Part shown: piece after piece, positions 1 through 5,527 of the stretch
Position numbering within the stretch: position 1 is the stretch's first letter
Layout of the letters: every line of letters starts with the position of its first letter
Source of the DNA: JBOGEB01 sp050743125
Lineage (GTDB): Bacteria; Actinomycetota; Nitriliruptoria; Euzebyales; Egibacteraceae
DNA length: 13,207 bases
Assembly (NCBI GenBank): GCA_050743125.1
Contig: JBOGEB010000120.1
Span: 1-13,207 of the forward strand
Reading direction: 5' to 3'
Position numbers and translations under genes: made by a program
The notes under the pieces: model-generated
What the model was told of the DNA's origin: nothing
Seen by the model: only the letters and a program-made list of their open reading frames with translations
Databases searched by the model: none

Positions 1-51
1 CGCCGCGTCACTGCACATCGGGAAAACAGCAACGTTATTTATGCCCAACCT

Positions 52-1761
52 CTAACGCCGTAGGGCTCGGCGCATGGTGAGACGGGTGCCGTCCACGTGC
101 CGGCGCACCTCGATGTCGACCAACCCGCGGATCAGGGTGAGGCCGTGGCCACGGTCGGGCTCGGGGTCGGTGTCGTCCCACTGGCCGAAGTCGCGCACGC
201 AGGCGACGACCTCGTCGTCACGCACCTCGACGTTGACCTCGATGGAAGGCTCCGTCGCCTTGACCGGGTGCTCGATCGCGTTGGCGGCGGCCTCGCTGAT
301 CGCGAGGACCAACTCGTCCACGTCGTCCTTGCCGAGGCCGGCGGAGCACAGGAAGGCCCGCAGCTCGCGGCGCATCCCGCGCAGGCTCGCAAGGCTGGAC
401 TCCAGGCGCCGCCGCAGCGCGAAGACCGGCCGGTCGAGCACCCGCAGCGCGACCACGGCGAGGTCGTCGTCACGGGCCTCGGGGGACACCGTCACGAGCA
501 CGTGGTCCACGAGCGCGTCGAGATCAGCCGGAGCGCTCGCCAGCGCGCCGCTCAGGCGGGCGAGCCCCTCATCGACGGTGCCCGTCCCGCTGGAGACCAG
601 CCCGTTCGTGAAGACGAGCAGCGTGTCTCCCGGCGCGAGCCGCTGTTCGGCCTCGACGTAGCAGGTGTCGGGGAACGCCCCGATCGGCGGCGCCTGTCCG
701 CCCGCGAGGTGCTCCACACTCCCGTCTGTCCGGAGCAGGACTGGCGGCGGATGGCCAGCGGCCGCGTAGACGAGCCGGCCAGTCCGGGCATGGAACTGGA
801 GGCAGAGCACCGTCGAGGCGTGCTGCCCGCCGTGCTGGTTCAACCGCTCCAGGGCTCTGGCCGGTCCCATCCCCTGGAAGGCGTACGCTCGGAGCGCGCT
901 GCGGAGCTGCTCTCTCGCCGGTGCGGCCTGAGCCCCCCGGCCCTTCACCTCGCCGACGGCGAGCAGCGTCCGCTTCCCGAGGACGGCACCCCCCCGGACC
1001 CCCTCGCGGTCGGGCAGCGCCACGACGTCGTACCAGCCTCCACCAGCCTCGACGTCAAAGGCCCGCGGCAGGGAGCGCGCCGACACCGCGACGTGCTCGA
1101 GGTCGGGGAGACGGGTCGGTGGCAGGCTGCGCTGGACGGTCTCGAGCCGCTCGCCATGGTCCGGCTCCGACGGCCGCTCCGGCTCGTCGGCCGTCCCGAT
1201 TCGCTCCGCGACCGGCTCGGAACACGCCTGGTGGTCCTCGGCGAACTGTCGCAGTGTCCGCAGGCGCCGCTCGTCGAGCACCCGCTGGGTGGCCTCGGTG
1301 ACCTGGGTGAAGACGCCGCAGACCTCGCCCGCGTCACCCCGAATCGGCGAGTACGAGAACGTGAAATAGCGCTCCTCCGTGCCGCCGTGGCGGTCGAGCA
1401 GCAGGCACCGGTCCTCAACGTGAGCGGCCTCGCCCCGCTGGAGAACCCCCTGCAGGATCGGCCCGACGACGTCCCAGATCTCGGGCCAGACGTCCGCGCC
1501 GCGCGCGCCCATGGCCTGCGGGTGCTTGGCGGCCCCGAGGAGCGGCCGGTACGCGTCGTTGTAGAGCATCACCAGCTCGGGACCCCACCAGATCAGGAGC
1601 GGGAAGGGGCACGGCAGGCAGATGCTCACGGCCGTCCGAAGGCTCTGCGGCCAGCTCTGGATCGGTCCGATCGGGGTCGCCGACCAATCGACGGAGCGGA
1701 TCAGCCGGCCCATCGCTCCGCCGGCGGCGAGAACCTCCTCCATCGGGGATCTCGACGACAT
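52..1761 (-). CDS. PAS-SpoIIE-HATPase regulator with degenerate phosphatase domain
   Basis: The protein has 569 residues in three parts. Residues ~25-165 form a PAS-type sensor region (WPQSLRTAVS, WWGPELVMLYNDAYRP, YFTFSYSPI), seen in actinobacterial sensor proteins. Residues ~210-440 form a SpoIIE/RsbU-type PP2C phosphatase fold (AAAGHPPPVLL, LAPGDTLLVFTNGL, DDDLAVVALR). Residues ~450-569 form an RsbW-like HATPase with intact N box (E490, N494), D524/G526 and G538/G540 ATP-lid glycines. Family knowledge: such proteins control partner-switching cascades of anti-sigma factors and STAS anti-anti-sigma factors in the cytoplasm. Oddity: the metal-site motifs are changed: GGDWYD reads GGGWYD (G242), GDVxGHG reads GEVKGRG (E271, R275) and TDG reads TNG (N386). 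Only the C-terminal DDD (431-433) is kept, so catalysis may be lost. The ATG start is supported by GGAG six bases upstream. No sigma or STAS partner lies in the window. Confidence 0.92.
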   Translation of the reverse strand: MSSRSPMEEVLAAGGAMGRLIRSVDWSATPIGPIQSWPQSLRTAVSICLPCPFPLLIWWGPELVMLYNDAYRPLLGAAKHPQAMGARGADVWPEIWDVVGPILQGVLQRGEAAHVEDRCLLLDRHGGTEERYFTFSYSPIRGDAGEVCGVFTQVTEATQRVLDERRLRTLRQFAEDHQACSEPVAERIGTADEPERPSEPDHGERLETVQRSLPPTRLPDLEHVAVSARSLPRAFDVEAGGGWYDVVALPDREGVRGGAVLGKRTLLAVGEVKGRGAQAAPAREQLRSALRAYAFQGMGPARALERLNQHGGQHASTVLCLQFHARTGRLVYAAAGHPPPVLLRTDGSVEHLAGGQAPPIGAFPDTCYVEAEQRLAPGDTLLVFTNGLVSSGTGTVDEGLARLSGALASAPADLDALVDHVLVTVSPEARDDDLAVVALRVLDRPVFALRRRLESSLASLRGMRRELRAFLCSAGLGKDDVDELVLAISEAAANAIEHPVKATEPSIEVNVEVRDDEVVACVRDFGQWDDTDPEPDRGHGLTLIRGLVDIEVRRHVDGTRLTMRRALRR

Positions 1762-1803
1762 CGCGTTCTCCGGACGTCACCCCCCGTGCTCACTGTAATG
1801 AGC

Positions 1804-1821
1804 CTGTGCCCGATTGCACAG
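1804..1821. promoter_or_regulatory. inverted repeat CTGTGC-N6-GCACAG upstream of the PAS-SpoIIE gene
   Basis: A perfect 6-base inverted repeat with a 6-base spacer sits about 45-60 bases before the start codon at 1761. Size and position fit a dimeric regulator's operator or a small mRNA-leader hairpin. No binding family can be assigned from sequence. Confidence 0.35.
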
Positions 1822-1876
1822 CCCTAAGAACGTGTGTGAGGATTCGCGCAGTTGCCTGGGACGCGGCTCCGCGCGG

Positions 1877-1969
1877 TTGCACCTTTCCTTCGGATGCAAA
1901 GGCAAGCGGGATACGAACTGCCGCCTTGCCCGTCTGCCCTGCAACTTTTCCTTCGGATCCGGAGAAAAG
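1877..1969. other. duplicated stem-loop region, possible structured leader RNA or repeated binding site
   Basis: Two near-direct repeats of ~20 bases start at 1878 and 1940. Both read TGCA, then C-CTTT-CCTTCGGAT with a one-base length difference. Unit 1 can close as a hairpin with arms TTGCA (1877-1881) and TGCAA (1895-1899). Unit 2 can close with arms CTTTTC (1945-1950) and GAAAAG (1964-1969) around the palindrome CGGATCCG. Between them lies a third hairpin, GGCAAGCGG (1901-1909) with CCGcCTTGCC (1921-1930). The nearest downstream gene on either strand is the minus-strand PAS-SpoIIE gene, so a leader RNA on that strand is the simplest reading. It matches no riboswitch class I could confirm by eye. 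Confidence 0.4.
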
Positions 1970-2045
1970 CCACCCACCCTCCCGGACACGCGCTAAGTAC
2001 TCCGTGGCAATAATACGGTGACGCACCGAGAGCGGCCCTGTGCGC

Positions 2046-2071
2046 CGCGCTCGCAAGGCGCGCCGAGCGCG
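2046..2071 (-). terminator. candidate GC-rich hairpin terminator after the sugar mutase gene
   Basis: A perfect 8-base inverted repeat, CGCGCTCG with CGAGCGCG around a 10-base loop, lies about 97 bases past the stop codon of the upstream minus-strand gene. There is no U tract on either strand. High-GC actinobacteria often use such hairpins, but the assignment is by position only. Confidence 0.3.
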
Positions 2072-2167
2072 CATACCCGGCCGGGCGACAAATGTGAAAG
2101 CGAGGCGCAACGCGGCGAGCGTGGATGCAGGGTCGCTCGAATGCCAGCGTATTTCTGCCGCGGGGTG

Positions 2168-3874
2168 CTAACGGCCGAAGGCCAGCTGCTGGAAGGCTCC
2201 GGCGAGGGCGTCGAGGCGGGGGCCAGCGCGGACCCGCGCGGCGGGGACGTCACCGCCGACGACCGGCTCGACGACCTCGGCGTAGAGCTTGAGCAGCGGC
2301 TCGGTGCCGCTGGGGCGGATCTGGAGGCGGGAGCCGTCGGCCAGCTCGAGCCCGACGAGGTCCGCCCGTGGGGTGGTCAGCGGCTCGGCGGCGCCGTCCG
2401 CATGGCGGCGTACGCCCTCGGCATGGTCAGCGACCACGACGACCGGGACCCCGTCGACCGCGGCCGGCGGGGCGGTCCGGAGCCGGTCGAGGGTCTCGTC
2501 GACCAGCGCCGCTCCCCGCGCGCCCTCGAGCCGCACGGACCAGCCCACAGTCGCGTGGACCCCGAAGCGCCGGGCAAGGTCGTCGAGGGCGTCGAGCGGC
2601 GTGCGGCCCCGCGCCTTCAGCCAAGCGGCCAGCTCGGCGAGCACGAGCGCGGCGCTGATCCCGTCCTTGTCCCGCACCGCGTCGCCCACCATGACGCCGA
2701 GGGCCTGCTCGTATGCGAGCACGAGCCGGCCACCCTCGGCTCGGGCGCGCTCCGCGACACCCGCCAGCCACTTGAAGCCGGTCAGCGTCTCGGCGTAGCC
2801 CACGCCGTGCGCCTCTGCGATCCGGGCGAGCAGCCGCGACGACACGACCGTCGTGGCGACCACACGCTCCGGCCCGCCACGGCCGGACGCCAGGAGGTAC
2901 TCGGCGAGCAGGCAGCCGACCTCGTCCCCGGTCAGCAGCCGCGCTGGAGGCCCTGGCACCGCCGCGGCGATCCGGTCCCCGTCGGGGTCGTTCGCGAGCA
3001 CGAGGTCGGCACCGACCTCGCCGGCCAGGCCGAGCGCGAGGTCGAGCACTCCCGGCAGCTCCGGGTTGGGGAACGCGACCGTCGGGAAGTCCGGGTCGGG
3101 GTCGGCCTGGGCGGGCACCGTGCGGACGTCCGTGAACCCCGCCCGGTCGAGCAGCTCGGCGCACAGCTCACCCGCGACGCCGTGAAGCGGGGTGTAGACG
3201 ATCGACAGGTCGCGGTGCTCCGGATGCAGGGCGAGGCCCGCCGCCGCGTCGAGGTACGCCTCACGGACCGCGGACGGAACCGGCTGAACCAACGGGCTGT
3301 CGGTCACGACCGGGATGTCGTCCAGGGACTCGATCCCGTCCATCGCCCGGGTGATCTCGGCATCGACCGGCGGGGCGATCTGCGCCCCGTCGGGGCCGTA
3401 GATCTTGTAGCCGTTGTCGCTCGCCGGGTTGTGGCTCGCGGTGATCTGCACGCCCCCGCCTGCTCCCAGCGCCCGCACCGCAAATGCGACGAGCGGCGTC
3501 GGGACCGGCTCGGCGAACCGGCGCACCCCGATCCCCGCGCCGGCGAGCACTGCAGCGGCGTCGGAAGCGAACTCCTCCGAGCCGTGGCGCGCGTCCCGGC
3601 CCAGGACCAGACCGCGGGCGGCGGCGTGCGGATCGGCAGCGTGCAGCCTGTCCGCCAGCCCGGCCGTGACCCGTCGCACCACCGCCCGGTTCATCCGGTT
3701 CGGCCCGGCCCCGAGCGGCCCCCTGATCCCCGCGGTGCCGAACGCCAGCCGCCCGGAGAACCGGTCGGCGATCCCCGCCTCGTCGGAGCGCTCGATCAGC
3801 CCCGCGAGCTCGGCCCTCGTCCGTGGGTCGGGATCCTCGGCGAGCCAGCGCTCAGCCTGCGCGCGCAGGTCCAC
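2168..3874 (-). CDS. phospho-sugar mutase (phosphoglucomutase/phosphomannomutase family)
   Basis: This cytoplasmic enzyme would interconvert hexose-1-phosphate and hexose-6-phosphate through a phosphoserine, feeding glycogen, cell-wall and nucleotide-sugar synthesis. Numbered from a possible start at 3910 (580 residues), it shows the substrate-entry motif AFGTAGIRG (56-64), the catalytic serine loop TASHNP (S159), the Mg2+ loop DPDGDR (308-313), the GFKW loop (378-381), the sugar-binding loop EQALG (401-405) followed by VRDKDGISAA, and the phosphate-binding loop RPSGTEP (532-538). All four active-site loops are intact. The sugar loop usually reads EEALG/EESxG; the first Glu, which contacts substrate, is kept. 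I prefer the internal GTG at 3874 (568 residues) because AGAGAG lies five bases upstream, whereas the GTG at 3910 has no clear ribosome-binding site. Sugar specificity cannot be read from the sequence. Confidence 0.93.
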   Translation of the reverse strand: MDLRAQAERWLAEDPDPRTRAELAGLIERSDEAGIADRFSGRLAFGTAGIRGPLGAGPNRMNRAVVRRVTAGLADRLHAADPHAAARGLVLGRDARHGSEEFASDAAAVLAGAGIGVRRFAEPVPTPLVAFAVRALGAGGGVQITASHNPASDNGYKIYGPDGAQIAPPVDAEITRAMDGIESLDDIPVVTDSPLVQPVPSAVREAYLDAAAGLALHPEHRDLSIVYTPLHGVAGELCAELLDRAGFTDVRTVPAQADPDPDFPTVAFPNPELPGVLDLALGLAGEVGADLVLANDPDGDRIAAAVPGPPARLLTGDEVGCLLAEYLLASGRGGPERVVATTVVSSRLLARIAEAHGVGYAETLTGFKWLAGVAERARAEGGRLVLAYEQALGVMVGDAVRDKDGISAALVLAELAAWLKARGRTPLDALDDLARRFGVHATVGWSVRLEGARGAALVDETLDRLRTAPPAAVDGVPVVVVADHAEGVRRHADGAAEPLTTPRADLVGLELADGSRLQIRPSGTEPLLKLYAEVVEPVVGGDVPAARVRAGPRLDALAGAFQQLAFGR

Positions 3875-3910
3875 CTGTTCTCTCTTTCCGTTTCGGCTCA
3901 GTCCAGCCAC

Positions 3911-4142
3911 CTAAACGCCTAATGGTCCAAGCGGAAAGTTCCGTTGACTGTGAGGGGGTCCGGAACCCCAGAGGGGACCCTGGGGACGCCCCCGATCGCT
4001 GTGAGGGGGCCCGGGCGGAGTGCTCCCCGGCGCGCAAGGCGAAGCGCTCCGCGCGGGCCGCGCCGTGTACTGGTTGTCCTCAGCAACGCCGCGAGGTGCG
4101 GATGCTTTGCGCACGAATGCCACGGGTTCTCCGCGGACCACT
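3911..4142. other. 232-base divergent intergenic gap, no gene seen
   Basis: The gap separates the minus-strand sugar mutase gene from the plus-strand vapBC-pdxH-dehydrogenase run, so it should carry both promoters. It holds a duplicated G-rich unit (3948-4014, listed separately) and an imperfect inverted repeat GCGGAGTGC / GCGCTCCGC (from 4015 to about 4057). An open frame upstream of vapB enters this gap but its sequence resembles no antitoxin and has no start support. Confidence 0.6.
3948..4014. repeat. direct repeat CTGTGAGGGGGYCCGG, period 51 bases, with internal hairpin
   Basis: Two 16-base copies, at 3948-3963 and 3999-4014, differ at one base (T/C). Between them CCCCAG (3966-3971) and CTGGGG (3980-3985) form a perfect 6-base stem with an 8-base loop, and GGGGTCC / GGGACCC offers an alternative pairing. 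Four or more runs of at least four G occur on the plus strand within 65 bases. This could be a small repeat element, a regulator's paired binding sites or a leader structure; nothing decides between them. Confidence 0.5.
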
Positions 4143-4169
4143 AGCATCAGTATGCGATATGATCACCGC
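4143..4169 (+). promoter_or_regulatory. vapB1 promoter and candidate autoregulatory operator
   Basis: AGCATCAGTATGC (4143-4155) contains the inverted repeat GCAT-CAGT-ATGC. It is followed by TATGAT (4158-4163), a good -10 hexamer ending six bases before the ATG at 4170, the geometry expected of leaderless transcription. The inverted repeat sits in the -35/-10 spacer, where VapBC complexes commonly repress their own promoters. The -35 region (around GGACCA, 4135-4140) is weak. The same 13-mer occurs at the second vapB gene. Confidence 0.6.
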
Positions 4170-4388
4170 ATGCATCGTACGACGATCAACCTCCCGGAGG
4201 CTCTCCATGTCCGCTTGCGCCACATGGCGGAGCGTTCGGGCAAGTCGCTGGGTCAGCTCTTGGCGGAACTGGTCCTTGAGGCACTCTCCTCGCGAAGCCG
4301 ACGGTTCGCTTCTCATGCCAGCGGCGACGCTGCTGTCGATGACCTTGGTCTGAACGCGGAACGGTATCTCCGCGAGGGGCTGTCCTGA
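4170..4388 (+). CDS. vapB: VapB-type ribbon-helix-helix antitoxin
   Basis: This 72-residue protein would bind and neutralise the adjacent VapC RNase and repress their shared promoter. The N-terminus, MHRTTINLPEALHVRLRHMA, has the beta-strand and first helix of a ribbon-helix-helix DNA-binding domain, followed by the second helix (GKSLGQLLAELVLEAL, to about residue 40). The C-terminal tail DDLGLNAERYLREGL is of the toxin-wrapping type. Start choice: ATG 4170 begins directly at the first beta strand and sits six bases after a -10-like TATGAT. An in-frame ATG at 4152 lies inside the candidate operator and adds only MRYDHR. Neither has a ribosome-binding site. The stop overlaps the vapC start region. 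Confidence 0.85.
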   Translation: MHRTTINLPEALHVRLRHMAERSGKSLGQLLAELVLEALSSRSRRFASHASGDAAVDDLGLNAERYLREGLS

Positions 4389-4861
4389 TCATCGTCTGTG
4401 ATACCGGCCCTTTGGTCGCTGCCATCTCTCGCCGCGACCGTCATCACGCCCTCTGCCGTCAGCTGTTCGAAGCCCATGTTGACGCCGCGCTGATCGTGCC
4501 GGTCACGGTGGCCGTCGAAGTTGACTACCTCATCCGCTCACGGGTCAGCCTCACCTCGGCACGCGCGTTCCTCACGGACTTGGACGAAGGCCCGTATCTT
4601 CTGGAACCCGTCAGCCCCGACGTGCTTGCGCGCGCTCGCGCCATTGACGCCCGCTACGCGGACGCAAACCTCGGGCTGGTAGACAGCTCGGTGATCGCGG
4701 TCGCCGAGCGGCTGGGCGCTGACGCAATCGCCACCCTCGACCACGCCGACCTCCGGCTGGCTGGCGAGGGACGCTGGTCGCTGCTGCCACCGTGGCATGA
4801 CGACGCGGCCGGCGTGTACACGCCGCCGCGTCGTGACCTGGATCTCCCCCACCTCGAATGA
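4385..4861 (+). CDS. vapC: VapC-type PIN-domain RNase toxin, probable CTG start
   Basis: This PIN-domain endoribonuclease, 158 residues from the proposed start, is the toxin partner of the preceding antitoxin. The expected acidic Mg2+-site residues are all present when read from CTG 4385: D6 in IVCDTGPLV, E45 in VAVEVDYL, D100 in LVDSSVIAVA and D119 in ATLDHADL. No ATG, GTG or TTG exists in frame between the upstream stop (4340) and TTG 4412, and starting at 4412 would remove the first beta strand and D6. CTG 4385 has GAGGGG five bases upstream and overlaps the vapB stop (CTGA), as is usual for coupled pairs; an ATC start at 4388 is the alternative. The end overlaps pdxH by ATGA. Confidence 0.88.
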   Translation: MIIVCDTGPLVAAISRRDRHHALCRQLFEAHVDAALIVPVTVAVEVDYLIRSRVSLTSARAFLTDLDEGPYLLEPVSPDVLARARAIDARYADANLGLVDSSVIAVAERLGADAIATLDHADLRLAGEGRWSLLPPWHDDAAGVYTPPRRDLDLPHLE

Positions 4862-5481
4862 CCGTGAATAGGGAGCGTCCGGAGGGGCTCGACGAGGCGG
4901 ATCTGGATCCCGACCCGATCGTCGCCTTCCAGGCGTGGTTCGCGGTTGCGGTGGCGAGCGGGATGGACGAGCCGACCGCGATGACGCTCGCGACCGCCGA
5001 CGCGACCGGGCGGCCGTCAGCGCGGACCGTGCTGCTCAAGGGCGTGGACGAGCGCGGGTTCACGTGGTTCACGAACTCCCGCAGCCGCAAGGGCCGGGAG
5101 CTCGCGGCCAACCCGCGCGCGGCGCTCGTGTTCGCGTGGATCACGCTCGGCCGGCAGGTCACCGTTCTCGGCTCTGTTGAGCGGATCGAGGAGTGCGAGT
5201 CCGACGCGTACTTCGCTACGCGCTCGCTCGGCAGGCGCCTGGGCGCGTGGGCCTCGGACCAGTCGGAGGTCCTGCCCAGCCGCGCGGCGCTCGAGGCCCG
5301 GGCGCGCGCCGTCGCGGCGGCCTACCCCGACGGGAGCGTCCCGCGCCCGCCGCACTGGAGCGGCTATCGGCTGTGCCCGCTCGAGATCGAGTTCTGGCAA
5401 GATCGGCACGACCGCCTGCACGACCGCCTGCGGTACCGCCGGGTCGGCGACGGGTGGGTGCGGGAGCGGCTCTCGCCGTAG
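4858..5481 (+). CDS. pdxH: pyridoxamine/pyridoxine 5'-phosphate oxidase
   Basis: This FMN-dependent enzyme oxidises pyridoxamine or pyridoxine 5'-phosphate to pyridoxal 5'-phosphate with O2, the last step of vitamin B6 salvage in the cytoplasm. The 207-residue product is close to the family's usual ~200-220. Visible hallmarks are RPSARTVLLKG (FMN phosphate site, ~52-62), GFTWFTNSRSRKGRELAANP (~67-86), the strand with GRQVTVLGSVERI (~98-110), ASDQSEVL (~131-138) and the C-terminal signature WSGYRLCPLEIEFWQDRHDR with RLHDR. The usual WxGG reads WSG here. ATG 4858 overlaps the vapC stop (ATGA) and probably relies on translational coupling, so expression should depend on the toxin-antitoxin promoter unless an internal promoter exists. 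Confidence 0.95.
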   Translation: MTVNRERPEGLDEADLDPDPIVAFQAWFAVAVASGMDEPTAMTLATADATGRPSARTVLLKGVDERGFTWFTNSRSRKGRELAANPRAALVFAWITLGRQVTVLGSVERIEECESDAYFATRSLGRRLGAWASDQSEVLPSRAALEARARAVAAAYPDGSVPRPPHWSGYRLCPLEIEFWQDRHDRLHDRLRYRRVGDGWVRERLSP

Positions 5482-5505
5482 AGCGGGTAGCCTGGGGCCG
5501 CAAGT

Positions 5506-5517
5506 TACCGACGGGTA
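5506..5517. promoter_or_regulatory. TACC-N4-GGTA inverted repeat against the dehydrogenase ribosome-binding site
   Basis: TACC (5506-5509) and GGTA (5514-5517) form a perfect short inverted repeat whose last base is shared with the ribosome-binding site AGGAGG (5517-5522), five bases before ATG 5528. TetR-type regulators of fatty-acid degradation often bind palindromes near such genes, so a local operator is plausible. The arms are only four bases long. Confidence 0.35.
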
Positions 5518-5527
5518 GGAGGCGAAT

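Larger units (their letters stand above)
1762..2167. other. 406-base intergenic region, no gene seen
   Basis: Both flanking genes run on the minus strand, so this region is the 5' side of the PAS-SpoIIE gene and the 3' side of the sugar mutase gene. It is less GC-rich than its neighbours. It holds three structures listed separately: an inverted repeat at 1804-1821, a repeated stem-loop region at 1877-1969 and a GC-rich hairpin at 2046-2071. A minus-strand GGGTAT at 2073-2078 resembles the -10 element of SigB-type stress promoters, but I found no matching -35 at the right spacing. Short open frames here have no supporting start site or recognisable protein. Confidence 0.6.

Noticed and set aside
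97..1827. 576-codon open frame on the plus strand
   Set aside because: It is the complement of the PAS-SpoIIE gene; the protein has no recognisable domain and is rich in Arg/Pro/Ala as expected of high-GC antisense frames.
1877..1969. Identification as a glycine or c-di-GMP riboswitch
   Set aside because: Fragments such as CCGAAGGA or GGATGCAAAGGC recall those classes, but the required conserved cores and helices are not present in order on either strand.
2018..3922. 634-codon open frame on the plus strand
   Set aside because: It is antisense to the sugar mutase, whose catalytic motifs are unambiguous on the minus strand.
3951..4010. Canonical G-quadruplex
   Set aside because: G runs exist but the loops between them are about 14, 5 and 19 bases, beyond the usual limit of seven.
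4020..4169. N-terminal extension of VapB to 4020
   Set aside because: The added residues resemble no antitoxin, cross the candidate operator and promoter, and precede the ribbon-helix-helix start MHRTTINLP.
4412..4861. TTG 4412 as the VapC start
   Set aside because: It would delete the first beta strand and catalytic Asp of the PIN domain, although both are encoded in frame just upstream.
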